Shown here: positions 7,828 through 16,273 of the stretch, piece after piece
Layout: each line of letters opens with the position of its first letter
Position numbering within the stretch: the stretch's first letter is position 1
DNA from: an uncultured bacterium
GTDB taxonomy: Bacteria; Actinomycetota; Coriobacteriia; Coriobacteriales; Coriobacteriaceae
DNA: 52,173 nucleotides
Assembly (NCBI GenBank): GCA_905215385.1
Contig: CAJMPY010000019.1
Location: 1 to 52,173 of the forward strand
Reading direction: 5' to 3'
Notes under the pieces: generated by a model
What the model was told of the DNA's origin: nothing
Database searches by the model: none
Seen by the model: the letters and a program-made list of their open reading frames with translations, nothing else
Translations under genes and position numbers: made by a program

Positions 7828-8856
7828 TTAGTTGTGTTTAGTAAGCTCGAGCACGCTGTCCTTAACGATAAGCTCCGGCTCCAGAACGACCTCTTCGGCA
7901 CGCCTGCCGCCCCTACCGGCAAGACGCTTGGACATGCAGCCAAAAGCATGCTCCGCAAGGACACCAGGGTCCTGCTCAATCGCGGTCAGTGCCGGCTCAA
8001 AGAGAACGTCGGCCGCCGAGTTGTCATAGCTCACCACCGAGATATCGCCCGGGATGCTCTTCCCCATCTCGTGCAAGCGCTTGAGCAAACCGAGGGCAAT
8101 GTTATCCGAGCTTGCGAACACGGCAGTGGCGTCAGTTGCGAGCACTGCCTCCGAGGCCTCGTATGCGCTCGGAATGTAGTACTCGCTCTCAAACTCCAAA
8201 CGCGCGTCGATCGGCAGGCCAACCTCGCGCAGCGCGCGCTCATAGCCGGCAAGTCGCTTGCGACCCGTATTGGAACGGCGGGCATTAACCAGGCAGGCAA
8301 TACGGCGGTGGCCTTGCTCGATCAGATAGCGGGTGGCCATATAGCCGCCCATCTCGTGGTCGAACATCACCTTGTCGCACTCGAGCCCCTCAATGGCACG
8401 GTCGACCATTACGGCCGGGATGGGCAGGTGGCTGACCTCTTCGCGCAGGGCGCGGTCATCGGAGAACTCGTCACCCACCACCAGGAAGACGCCATCAACG
8501 CCGCGCGTCACCAGCTGGCGCAGCAGCTCCAGATCGTCATCGGCGCTTCCGCCCGAGCTGGTAATGAAGAGCGCATAGCCGTCCTCGCGGCAGCGCTTTT
8601 CCAGGCTACCGGCGAGCGAGGCAAAAAAGCGGCTCTCGATGTTAGGGACGATAAGGCCCAGCGTGCGCGACTCGCGCATGACCAGGCTGCGCGCAATCTG
8701 GTTGGGAACATAGTGGTTGCGCGCCGCGACCTCTTTGATGAGCTTGCGGTTTTCTTCCGAGATGCGACAGGGCCGATTATTGAGAACAAGCGAGACCGAC
8801 GAGGGGGAAAGCCCCACCTCCTGGGCGATCTGCTTGAGGGTGACTTTGTTGGCCAT
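7828..8856 (-). CDS. LacI/GalR-family transcriptional regulator
   Basis: A 342-residue regulator. Residues 1-60 are the LacI helix-turn-helix and hinge (TLKQIAQEVGLSPSSVSLVL, then NHYVPNQIARSLV). The rest is a periplasmic-binding-protein-like effector domain (LGLIVPNIESRFFASL, VPAVMVDR-type core, FASSDNIALGLL, DISVVSYDNS). It sits directly upstream of xfp, separated by 204 bp holding the twin operators, so control of phosphoketolase expression is the natural proposal. CcpA-like or RbsR-like ligand use cannot be told apart from sequence. Confidence 0.93.
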   Translation of the reverse strand: MANKVTLKQIAQEVGLSPSSVSLVLNNRPCRISEENRKLIKEVAARNHYVPNQIARSLVMRESRTLGLIVPNIESRFFASLAGSLEKRCREDGYALFITSSGGSADDDLELLRQLVTRGVDGVFLVVGDEFSDDRALREEVSHLPIPAVMVDRAIEGLECDKVMFDHEMGGYMATRYLIEQGHRRIACLVNARRSNTGRKRLAGYERALREVGLPIDARLEFESEYYIPSAYEASEAVLATDATAVFASSDNIALGLLKRLHEMGKSIPGDISVVSYDNSAADVLFEPALTAIEQDPGVLAEHAFGCMSKRLAGRGGRRAEEVVLEPELIVKDSVLELTKHN

Positions 8857-9039
8857 CTCGCTCCTTCCGGGTTTACGCGCAATCTCTTGAAAGTATAGCG
8901 ACTACCCCTCTACCTCGGTGATAAACACTTTACCAATCCGGTGGACGGCTGTTTTATCGCCGCCAGCGCACCAAATCCGTCCGGGTGGGGTATATTGCAA
9001 TCGATTGATGACAACGACCACCAAAAGGCGGATATTCGT

Positions 9040-10002
9040 ATGCACGAGAACGATTTTTTTAACGAGGACCTGCTGTGCGCGCTCGCTGGCGTTGCCGGCG
9101 AGGACAACGTGCTGATGAGCGAGCCCATGCGCGAGCACACCACGTTTAAGATCGGCGGTCCGGCCGACGTCTTTGTCACGCCCGATACTGAGCAGGGCCT
9201 CGTCGCCACGCTCGATACCTGCTATCGCTGCAATCTACCACTCACCATCGTGGGCAACGGCTCCGACTTGCTCGTCGGCGACAAGGGCATCCGCGGCGTC
9301 GTCGTAGCGCTGGGCGAGGGCCTCTCCGACATTACGGTCGACGGCACGCACGTCACGGCGGCAGCCGGCGCCTTGCTTTCCGATGTCGCAGCCGCGGCAG
9401 CCGAGGCCGGCCTTACCGGCATGGAGCCCATCTCGGGCATTCCCGGATCGGTCGGCGGTGCCTGCTACATGAACGCCGGAGCATACGGCGCTTGCATGGC
9501 CGATGTGCTGGAGTCCGTGCGCGTCTACAAGCCCGCCCGCATGCTCGACGACGGCACCCGCGGTAGCGGCAGCATTATTGAGTTCGATGTCGATGAGCTC
9601 AACCTGGGCTATCGCAAGAGCCGCATTGCCGACGACGGTTTCGTCGTGCTTTCGGCCACTTTCAATCTCGCCCCGGGCAACGCCGCGATGATCAAGGCCG
9701 ACATGGACGACTACCGCCAGCGCCGCGAGGACAAGCAGCCGCTCGACATGCCGAGTGCCGGCTCCACCTTCAAGCGCCCCGAGGGCTACTTTGCCGGCAA
9801 GCTCATCATGGACGCCGGCCTGCGAGGACACGCCATCGGCGGCGCGCAGGTGAGCGAAAAGCACTGCGGCTTCATCGTCAACGCCGACCACGCCACCGCC
9901 GCCGATGTCGACGAACTCATCCGCCACATCCAAACAACCGTCAAAGACCAATTCGACGTAGACCTCGAACCCGAAGTCCACCGAGTCGGCGAATTCCTCT
10001 AA
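9040..10002 (+). CDS. murB: UDP-N-acetylenolpyruvoylglucosamine reductase
   Basis: A 320-residue cytosolic flavoenzyme that reduces UDP-GlcNAc-enolpyruvate to UDP-MurNAc with NADPH. FAD-binding segments are TTFKIGGPADVFV, VGNGSDLLV and GMEPISGIPGSVGG. The catalytic region has NLGYRKSRI, with a Tyr-Arg pair, and SAGSTFKRP, carrying the serine proton donor. The C-terminus has GHAIGGAQVSEKHCGFIVN. The ATG at 9040 follows AAAAGGCGG; a GTG-initiated extension to 8941 looks non-coding. A -10-like TATATT lies at about 8991. Confidence 0.95.
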   Translation: MHENDFFNEDLLCALAGVAGEDNVLMSEPMREHTTFKIGGPADVFVTPDTEQGLVATLDTCYRCNLPLTIVGNGSDLLVGDKGIRGVVVALGEGLSDITVDGTHVTAAAGALLSDVAAAAAEAGLTGMEPISGIPGSVGGACYMNAGAYGACMADVLESVRVYKPARMLDDGTRGSGSIIEFDVDELNLGYRKSRIADDGFVVLSATFNLAPGNAAMIKADMDDYRQRREDKQPLDMPSAGSTFKRPEGYFAGKLIMDAGLRGHAIGGAQVSEKHCGFIVNADHATAADVDELIRHIQTTVKDQFDVDLEPEVHRVGEFL

Positions 10003-10006
10003 AAAA

Positions 10007-10028
10007 GAAGGCCCCGAAAGGGGCCTTC
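10007..10028 (+). terminator. Rho-independent terminator of murB
   Basis: GAAGGCCCC-GAAA-GGGGCCTTC, 9-bp stem with a GAAA tetraloop, followed by a T-rich tract. It begins 5 nt after the murB stop. Confidence 0.9.
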
Positions 10029-10080
10029 ACTTTCTTTTATTCAGACAACCAATCCGGTGCGTAGCGCCCCGAACCCGAGA

Positions 10081-10216
10081 GGGCCGCGTGCCCGCCCGCA
10101 ATATATTTGATTGATCGCGAGTTCCGCACGCAAAGAAGGCCACTTAATGTGGCCTTCGTCTTGCGCAGGACTGCCCGAGCAGGCAATCAAATATATTGCG
10201 GGCGGGCACGCGGCCC
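10081..10216. repeat. Family II nested palindromic element, copy 1
   Basis: Perfect 33-bp outer arms (10081-10113 and 10184-10216) enclose a 70-nt core (10114-10183). The core begins ATCGCGAGTTCCGCACG and holds an inner hairpin GAAGGCCAC-TTAAT-GTGGCCTTC. The element ends 8 nt beyond the stop codon of the cell-wall hydrolase gene. The core recurs at 39963, 44753 (inverted) and 45043, each time with unrelated arms. Confidence 0.95.
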
Positions 10217-10224
10217 AGTCGGCT

Positions 10225-11430
10225 TTACGACAGCGCAATACCGCCAAGCCAGCCCCAACGCACGCCAGAGCCAGTACCATAAAAGCTAATGAACGAATCA
10301 AGCGACTTAGACGTAATGGCGCCCTCGTTGCTCATTACGATGCCGCCGCCAACGTAGATACCCACATGACCGTAGATAAGGCCCGGAGCACCCGTGCCGC
10401 TGTGCGAGGAATCGGCCACGATCATGCCCACCTGCAGCGCCGAGCGGTCGGAGCTATAGCACCAGGCGTTGAACATGTCACACGCGTTGCCGCCAAAATA
10501 GCCCACGCCGGCATTGCGGAAGACATTGGTAACCCACGCCGCGCACCAGTTCTGACCCGGCGAAGGCGTGGAGTAGCACGCGTTGACGACGGCCTGCTGC
10601 TTGCCCGAGCCGGCATTCTGCTGCGGAGTTCCGGGCGCATACGATCCACCGCCCGAGCTCGAACCACCCGAGTAGGAATTGTTCTTGTTCGCGGCGGCCG
10701 CGGCAGCGGCGGCCTTCCTAGCGGCCTCCTCGGCCTGGGCGGCAGCGAGAATCTCGGAATCGCGCTGAGCCATGAGCTCCTTGACGTCGTCGGAAAGACC
10801 GTTCAGCACGGTCTGGACTTCTTGCTGCTTGGCCTGCATATCCTGCATCTGAGCCGTCTGCTGGTCCTTGAGTTTCTCCAGGTTGGCCTTTTGTGCTTCG
10901 AGCTCGGTCTTCTGCGCGTCGAGCTCAGCCTGAATCGTCTGGATATCCTCGATGGCATCGCGGTCGCTCTTGTTGATCTTCTCAACGTAATGCGCGTTGG
11001 CGACGAGTTCCTCAAACGAGCCAGAGGCCAGCAGCAGCGACAGGATGTTCGTACCGCCGGACTTGTAGCTGGCGGCCACGCGATCGGAAAGGTCGTTGCG
11101 CTTCTTCTTGAGCTCGGCCTTCTTTTCATCGATCTGGGCCTGCGTGTCGTCAATCTTGCCCTGGACATTCTCGATGTCGTTGAGGGTCTGGGCATTCTTG
11201 TTGGCGAGCGCCGCGTACTCATTGGCAATGCTGTCGAGCTGAGCCTGGACCTCGTCGAGCTGGGCCTGGGCGGCATTCAGTTTGTCGGTGGTTTCTTGAC
11301 TGGCCTCAGCCGCATGGGCGCGGGCGGGCAGGCCAAAAAGAACAGCCGCAGAAGCGGCGCCGAAAAGAGCCTTAAGGGCAGTGCGGCGCGAAAGCTCCTG
11401 CGTAAAGATGGAATCGTTGTTTGGTGACAT
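10225..11430 (-). CDS. Secreted coiled-coil peptidoglycan hydrolase (papain-fold, NlpC/P60 or CHAP-like)
   Basis: A 401-residue exported protein. Residues 1-40 form a signal sequence with a twin-arginine-like SRRTALK and a cleavage site after ARAHA. Residues about 45-230 are a long coiled coil of the PcsB/FtsX-activated type. A Ser/Gly/Ala linker follows. The C-terminal catalytic domain has the candidate nucleophile in NWCAAWVTNVF and the His in YGHVGIYVGGG, as in NlpC/P60 and CHAP peptidases. Such proteins cut peptidoglycan during division. GGAG precedes the ATG. It is monocistronic, with a family II element at its 3' end. Confidence 0.85.
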   Translation of the reverse strand: MSPNNDSIFTQELSRRTALKALFGAASAAVLFGLPARAHAAEASQETTDKLNAAQAQLDEVQAQLDSIANEYAALANKNAQTLNDIENVQGKIDDTQAQIDEKKAELKKKRNDLSDRVAASYKSGGTNILSLLLASGSFEELVANAHYVEKINKSDRDAIEDIQTIQAELDAQKTELEAQKANLEKLKDQQTAQMQDMQAKQQEVQTVLNGLSDDVKELMAQRDSEILAAAQAEEAARKAAAAAAAANKNNSYSGGSSSGGGSYAPGTPQQNAGSGKQQAVVNACYSTPSPGQNWCAAWVTNVFRNAGVGYFGGNACDMFNAWCYSSDRSALQVGMIVADSSHSGTGAPGLIYGHVGIYVGGGIVMSNEGAITSKSLDSFISFYGTGSGVRWGWLGGIALS

Positions 11431-11698
11431 ATGTACTCCGTTACATGCTTATTTATATGTCGCTCAACTCAAACATATTAACGCACATCGCGCTTGTCCC
11501 AACTATTTCCACGAACGGCTGGAAAAGCATGGTCAGCGGCTCGCAAATACGTCCCACACCAAAGGTAAGGATTATGCAAATAACACCCTATGAGTACGTT
11601 AACATCAATCCTCTGGTTTTCCTGCCCCGCGTGTTTTGGGCGCCCCCAGCTGCGCTATACTCCCCTCAAGAAGTGTTCCTGATTCGATAGGAGACTAC

Positions 11699-12760
11699 AT
11701 GTCCAAAGCACTCGACCCCAAAGACACCTGCGTCCTCGTTACCGGCGGCGCCGGCTTTATCGGCTCGCACACCGTCGTTCAGCTGCTCGAGGGTGGCTAC
11801 CAGGTTGTCGTCGTCGATGACCTCTCCAACTCCAGCGCCGTTGCCATCGACCGCGTCAAGACCATCGTGGGCGACGAGGCCGCCAAGAACCTCACCTTCT
11901 ACGAGGCCAACGTGCTCGACCGCGATGCGATGAACAAGATCTTCGATACCCACCAGATCGACCGCGTCATCCACTTCGCCGGCTTTAAGGCCGTTGGCGA
12001 GTCGGTGAGCAAGCCCGTCGAGTACTACCACAACAATATCGAGAACACCCTGGTGCTCATCGATGTCATGCGCAACCACGGCTGTAAGTCCATCATCTTC
12101 TCGAGCTCTTCGACCGTCTACGGCGATCCGGACAATCCGCCCGTCACCGAGGAAGACCCCAAGAAGCCCGCGACCAACCCCTATGGTTGGACCAAGTGGA
12201 TGATTGAGCAGATCCTCATGGACGTCCACACCGCCGACCCCGAGTGGGACGTCGTGCTGCTCCGTTATTTCAATCCCATCGGTGCCCATCCGTCGGGCCT
12301 GATCGGCGAGGACCCCAAGGGCATCCCCAACAACCTGGTGCCCTACGTCGCCCAGGTCGCCGTCGGTAAGCTCGAGGCCGTTCAGGTCTTTGGCAACGAC
12401 TACCCCACCCCCGACGGCACCGGCGTGCGCGACTACATCCACGTGTGCGACCTGGCATCCGGTCACGTTGCCGCCCTCAACTGGATGAACGGCAAGACCG
12501 GCGTCGAGATCTTTAACCTGGGCACCGGCACCGGCACCTCGGTACTCGAGGTCGTCGCCGCCTTCTCCAAGGCCTGCGGCAAGGAGCTGCCCTACGTGAT
12601 TCGCGAGCGCCGTGCCGGCGATATCGCCGCCAACTGGTGCGATGCCTCCAAGGCCGAACGCATGATGGGCTGGAAGGCCCAGTACGACATCGCGGACATG
12701 TGCCGCGACAGCTGGAATTGGCAGAGCCATAACCCCAACGGCTTCGCCGACGCCGAGTAG
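11699..12760 (+). CDS. galE: UDP-glucose 4-epimerase
   Basis: A 353-residue short-chain dehydrogenase-type enzyme interconverting UDP-glucose and UDP-galactose with bound NAD. The N-terminal Rossmann motif is VTGGAGFIGSHTV. The catalytic SSSTVYG serine region and NPYGWTKWMIE (YxxxK) are present, followed by LRYFNPIGAHPSG and RDYIHVCDLASGH. AGGAG at about 11689-11693 decides the start at 11699. TATACT at 11655-11660 is a likely -10. It supports galactose metabolism or UDP-galactose supply for surface glycans. Confidence 0.96.
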   Translation: MSKALDPKDTCVLVTGGAGFIGSHTVVQLLEGGYQVVVVDDLSNSSAVAIDRVKTIVGDEAAKNLTFYEANVLDRDAMNKIFDTHQIDRVIHFAGFKAVGESVSKPVEYYHNNIENTLVLIDVMRNHGCKSIIFSSSSTVYGDPDNPPVTEEDPKKPATNPYGWTKWMIEQILMDVHTADPEWDVVLLRYFNPIGAHPSGLIGEDPKGIPNNLVPYVAQVAVGKLEAVQVFGNDYPTPDGTGVRDYIHVCDLASGHVAALNWMNGKTGVEIFNLGTGTGTSVLEVVAAFSKACGKELPYVIRERRAGDIAANWCDASKAERMMGWKAQYDIADMCRDSWNWQSHNPNGFADAE

Positions 12761-12769
12761 CCACTCCCC

Positions 12770-12871
12770 CGTGCTAGGTTTTGTGGCATGCCTCAAAACC
12801 TAGCACGCGACATGCTCGGCACATGCCGCTTCCTGCATGGGTAGATTTCTAGACATGTCCCAAAAATCTAC
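12770..12871. repeat. Pair of CATG-centred hairpins after galE
   Basis: Hairpin A has 14-bp arms, 12770-12783 and 12794-12807, with a loop that is itself the palindrome GGCATGCC. Hairpin B (12841-12871) has GTAGATTT/AATCTAC arms around a GACATGTC palindrome. The 33 nt between them contain three more CATG tetramers. The design, arms plus a palindromic GRCATGYC centre, repeats with different arm sequence. Confidence 0.7.
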
Positions 12872-12873
12872 TG

Positions 12874-12906
12874 GCCCCGGCCTCCAATGTGAGGTCGGGG
12901 CTTTTT
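12874..12906 (+). terminator. Rho-independent terminator, galE side
   Basis: GCCCCGGCCTC (12874-12884), loop CAATGT, GAGGTCGGGGC (12891-12901), then TTTTT. It abuts the truncated end of the IS3 orfA remnant on the other strand. Confidence 0.85.
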
Positions 12907-13177
12907 AGGAACTCGTTCTCGAGCTCGAGCTCGCGCATGCACTTGCGGCCGCCGCGACCGGGTGGTTGGTCAGCTCCTTCTTCCTGACCGTCACCCATCT
13001 TCCCAGGGTCTTCTCGTTGATGCCGAGGTCGGCTGCCACTTGGGCGATGGGCTTCCCCGACGCGGCGGCGAAGTCTGCGGCCTCGGCGCGGTACCCCGCT
13101 GTGTAGGAGGGCCCGTCTGCCATGACTGACACTCCTTTCTTTTTGGCGCTGAAACGATTATCGCCGCTCAACGCCAT
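12905..13177 (-). pseudogene. IS3-family transposase OrfA remnant
   Basis: The first 60 or so codons encode a recognisable OrfA helix-turn-helix: YTAGYRAEAADFAAASGKP, IAQVAADLGINEKTLGRWV, KKEL. A frameshift follows; in another frame the same DNA still reads RELELENEFLK, the usual OrfA leucine-zipper end. No OrfB follows, and the sequence runs straight into the galE terminator. An inner ATG (MADGPSYTAG) with AGGAGTG upstream is the likely original start. Confidence 0.8.
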
Positions 13178-13416
13178 TCCTCTAAGTCAAGTGTCCTTGA
13201 ATACGATACAGTTCAAATGGACGAGGAGAATCTGGCGCTCCTCTCGATGAGCCCGGAGAGGTCCCTGGTCGTCACCTTCCCCCGCGCGAACGCGAAGCGG
13301 ACGGCGGCGAGCCATGTCCTCACCGCGCGTTCCATTTAGGGAGTCCTCGAGAAGTCGATCTCTCTGTGCGATAATCGAGCTATTGAGTCTCGCGAGTTTA
13401 GAGCTGGTGATATGCA

Positions 13417-14715
13417 TTGAAAATCAAGATGAAAAACATCGGCAGGGTCGCTGAGGCCGATATCGAGATTAATGGTATTGCCGTGATCGCCGGGGAGAAC
13501 GGGACGGGGAAAAGCACGGTTGGAAAAGCGCTTTATGCGGCCTTCAACAGCATGTCCGATTCGGAGAACAAAATCGACCGCATGAGGCGCAATAGTGTTG
13601 AGCGCGCCATCAGGAAGGCATATGTGGGAAGCCCTCTCGACTCCACGTCTCGCCACAGGCGAACTGCTGGAAGAATGAATAGTTTCATCGACAGGGTTTT
13701 TTCGGGCGAGTGCACGAGGGACGAGCTTATTGATGAGATAAAGGAGTATTACGGGGAGGAGATCTCCCGTGAGATCGAATCCGATTTCACGAATGGCGTA
13801 GCAGGAGTTGCCGATCAGATTATCGAGATCATGGATATCTCCGATGATGAGGTATTTCGTGCGATTGCGACAAACAGGTTCCGAAGCGAGTTCAACGGCC
13901 AGATCAATTCGGTTTTCGGCGAAGAGCCCGGGAAGGTCGAACTCCAGATAAAGGACGCATCTACGGTTTTCTCGGTTGCAAGTGACGAGGTGGCGGAGGT
14001 GCACGATAGGAGGGTTTTGCGATTCAGGGCGCATTATCTGGACGACCCGTTCCTGATCGATTCTCTCGGAGGACCCTACGGCCCCGCTTTTCGGTTCAAG
14101 CCCCTCCTTGGACACCAGGAGGAGCTGCGGCAAGATTTGATTCAGGCGACCATCCGTAACGATGACAGCGAGTCCTCGCTGTTCGAAGAGATCGCGAAGG
14201 AGCGACACCTGAAGGTTCTCATGGACAAGGTTTCCTCCTTATGTCCGGGGCATTTCGAGAGGAGCGAAAGTCGCGGTCACCTTACGTATCTCGAAGAGGG
14301 CTTCGCTCGGGGGTTGGAGCCTGGGAACCTTTCTGCTGGCTTGAAGACGTTCGCCATCATGAAGGTGCTCTTGAAGTCCGGCGCGCTAGATGCCGGAGGG
14401 ACTATTATCCTCGATGAACCCGAGATTCATCTTCATCCTGCATGGCAGCTGGCCTTCGCCGAGATAATCGTGCTGCTCCAGAAAGAGCTCGGGATGCACG
14501 TCTTAATGAGCACCCATAGTCCATATTTCCTGAATGCGATCGAAGTGTATTCTAAGAAGCACGCTGTTGATGGATTGTGCTCATATTATCTTGCGGAGAC
14601 CTGCACTGATGGACGCTCTCGCTTTGCCGATATAACCGGCTCGACTGAGGTCGCCTACGAGAAGCTGGCGGCTCCTTTTGATACGCTTGAGAGGGAGGAG
14701 TACGGCCTTGAGTAG
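13417..14715 (+). CDS. AAA/ABC-type ATPase of an anti-phage-like two-gene module
   Basis: A 432-residue ATPase of the AAA_15/AAA_21 (OLD/PtuA/AriA-like) type. Walker A is AGENGTGKSTVGKAL near residue 30. A long helical insert follows (about residues 60-290). The ABC-like signature region is GLEPGNLSAGLKTF, Walker B is GGTIILDEPEIHLHP, and the H-loop region is LMSTHSPYFLNAIE. There is no TOPRIM domain. The start at TTG 13417 is uncertain, with only a weak GGTGAT upstream. The next gene overlaps it by 8 nt and encodes a nuclease-like protein, the usual arrangement of ATPase sensor plus effector. Arg codons AGG/AGA are commoner than in flanking genes, suggesting transfer. Confidence 0.85.
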   Translation: MKIKMKNIGRVAEADIEINGIAVIAGENGTGKSTVGKALYAAFNSMSDSENKIDRMRRNSVERAIRKAYVGSPLDSTSRHRRTAGRMNSFIDRVFSGECTRDELIDEIKEYYGEEISREIESDFTNGVAGVADQIIEIMDISDDEVFRAIATNRFRSEFNGQINSVFGEEPGKVELQIKDASTVFSVASDEVAEVHDRRVLRFRAHYLDDPFLIDSLGGPYGPAFRFKPLLGHQEELRQDLIQATIRNDDSESSLFEEIAKERHLKVLMDKVSSLCPGHFERSESRGHLTYLEEGFARGLEPGNLSAGLKTFAIMKVLLKSGALDAGGTIILDEPEIHLHPAWQLAFAEIIVLLQKELGMHVLMSTHSPYFLNAIEVYSKKHAVDGLCSYYLAETCTDGRSRFADITGSTEVAYEKLAAPFDTLEREEYGLE

Positions 14716-15376
14716 CGACCTGTGCGCCTCCTGCCCTCATCCGAACTCTCCCGCGGTGCCAGATGGCAGCGATGGTTGCTCCCGTTGCAGGACCTGTATC
14801 CTAAGGGACTGCACGTCGACCATCTCCAAAACATCCAGAGACGGGAGCGTCTCTCTTGTGGATGACGATTTGCCTGTTGTCAATTTTGACTCTGTTAAAG
14901 AATGCTACTGCAAGAAGGTCAATAGGTGGATGCAACTCCCGCGCTCCGCCGATGCGCTGTATTGCGATCGGGAAACGTTATATCTAGTCGAATTTAAAAA
15001 CGGCAGTCTGAAGGAGACGCTGGGGAAGAGGCTCAATCCCAAGGATGACGAAGAGCTTGGTATCAATCTTGGCCAAAGGGACGCCCTCATCGAGAAGTGC
15101 AAGGACAGCGTTTTGATCTGCTCGGACCTGTGGGGAAAGAGGACGAGATGGTTTCGCGAGCACTGCGTCTTTGTTTTGGTATACAACGAGGACAAGAACA
15201 AGACCGCGTTGAAGCGGGTTGCCAGCTCGATTAGGAAAAAAGCGCGTTTTGGGCTTCCTGACAAATTGAAAGGTTTTTGCGTGAAGGATGTCTTGACGCT
15301 AACCGAAAAGGAGTTTTCGACATCGCTCCTTTCAACTTGGCGAGACGCAGAAGAAATCGCGGAGGTCGACGCGTAG
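14708..15376 (+). CDS. Putative zinc-binding PD-(D/E)XK-like nuclease partner of the ATPase
   Basis: A 222-residue protein. TTG at 14708 is the likely start: GGGAGGAG (14693-14700) is 7 nt upstream and the gene overlaps the ATPase stop. Residues 6-35 hold Cys pairs C6-x2-C9 and C24-x2-C27-x2-C30-x4-C35, likely a zinc site. Residues 82-99 read DALYCDRETLYLVEFKNG, matching the D...E-x-K core of PD-(D/E)XK nucleases, with candidate residues D87 (or D82), E95 and K97. The C-terminal half is basic. I do not recognise a named family. Action as a nucleic-acid-cutting effector gated by the ATPase is inference from motif and coupling. Confidence 0.7.
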   Translation: MSSDLCASCPHPNSPAVPDGSDGCSRCRTCILRDCTSTISKTSRDGSVSLVDDDLPVVNFDSVKECYCKKVNRWMQLPRSADALYCDRETLYLVEFKNGSLKETLGKRLNPKDDEELGINLGQRDALIEKCKDSVLICSDLWGKRTRWFREHCVFVLVYNEDKNKTALKRVASSIRKKARFGLPDKLKGFCVKDVLTLTEKEFSTSLLSTWRDAEEIAEVDA

Positions 15377-15398
15377 GAGACCGAAAAGCATCCGGTGG

Positions 15399-16073
15399 CT
15401 ATTTGCTCCCGATATCGATCGTTCGTCTGCAGTCGGTTTTCTTTCCGCTGCGCCCGCCAGTTTGCGATGAGTCGCGCACCGTGTGAAGCTCAACACGGAT
15501 GAAATACAAATATAATCCCCCCTTGCACTGTGTTGATAAATATTGCTCGTCGAACTCATCTGAACTGGGCTTTCTTGCATAGAACTGCCTGAACCTGAGC
15601 GTTTTCGGGTATCGCATTGCCCGATCGAGCACCATCGCGACCTTCTCAAGCTTGTCCTCGGGCGGACTCATAGCCACAGCCCCGCATGTCGTCCCGGTTG
15701 GAGCCGGGATGAGCCCTCAGGAAGCACTGCATGAAGTAGCGCATCCGGTTCACGGGCCCCAGCGGGTTCTGGCCGTCGGGAACGCCCTTGAGCAGCTTCG
15801 CGTTGTAGTGCTGGCTCTTCAGTGACAGATTGTTGACGGGAGCCGTGTGGCGCCCGGCTCCATGTCGTGGATGAGCGCGGAGCCGGGCGCCACACGGCTC
15901 CCGAACGTCGCCAAGGTCTTCGCCCTGCTTGTCTTGCCAAGGCCCTCCCGGATGAAGATTGAATTGCCTGGCTCATCGCAGCCGAGCGCGACACGGCCTC
16001 TACCCGAGACCATCATCTCTACACATAGCCCATCATTCGACAAGAACGCGCAGTTTGTCCTGCATAGGCGCAT
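15399..16073 (-). pseudogene. Decayed IS1595 (ISXO2-like) transposase
   Basis: Three frames together give one transposase. First is RAKTLATFGSRVAPGSALIHD with the catalytic region. Next, in another frame, comes NNLSLKSQHYNAKLLKG and NRMRYFMQCFLRAHPG. Last is PPEDKLEKVAMVLDRAMRYP and RFRQFYARKP. The order and motifs match the C-terminal two thirds of ISXO2-type transposases. The N-terminal zinc ribbon is missing and there are at least two frameshifts. The first junction coincides with a perfect 24-bp inverted repeat. Not functional. Confidence 0.75.
15838..15902. repeat. 24-bp perfect inverted repeat inside the dead transposase
   Basis: Arms 15838-15861 and 15879-15902 with a 17-nt loop. The right arm (read on the minus strand) is genuine coding sequence for GSRVAPGS; the left arm is an inverted copy that replaces the expected coding sequence and shifts the frame. 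Confidence 0.9.
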
Positions 16074-16273
16074 GGTGTCCCCCTCCGCCGCAAGAGGTGA
16101 GCAAAAGAGAGGCTCCCCTCGCCACTACCGGACAAAGGGACCTCTCTGGGGAAACACGCTATAAAACCTTCTTGCCGGGCGGTCGAGTACAGCACCGACG
16201 GCGTACCCGTGGAGACCTACCCAGAGCCCACGCCATTTCAAGTTTCTTGGTCTTCAACGCCACAATCCGATAA

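Noticed and set aside
13217..13339. 40-codon plus-strand ORF upstream of the ATPase
   Set aside because: No ribosome site and no recognisable motif; probably IS or regulatory debris, though a leader role cannot be excluded.
16090..16273. Short plus-strand reading around STDGVPVETYPEPTPFQVSW
   Set aside because: Looks protein-like for a few dozen codons but has no start, no ribosome site and no family I recognise; possibly a gene fragment.
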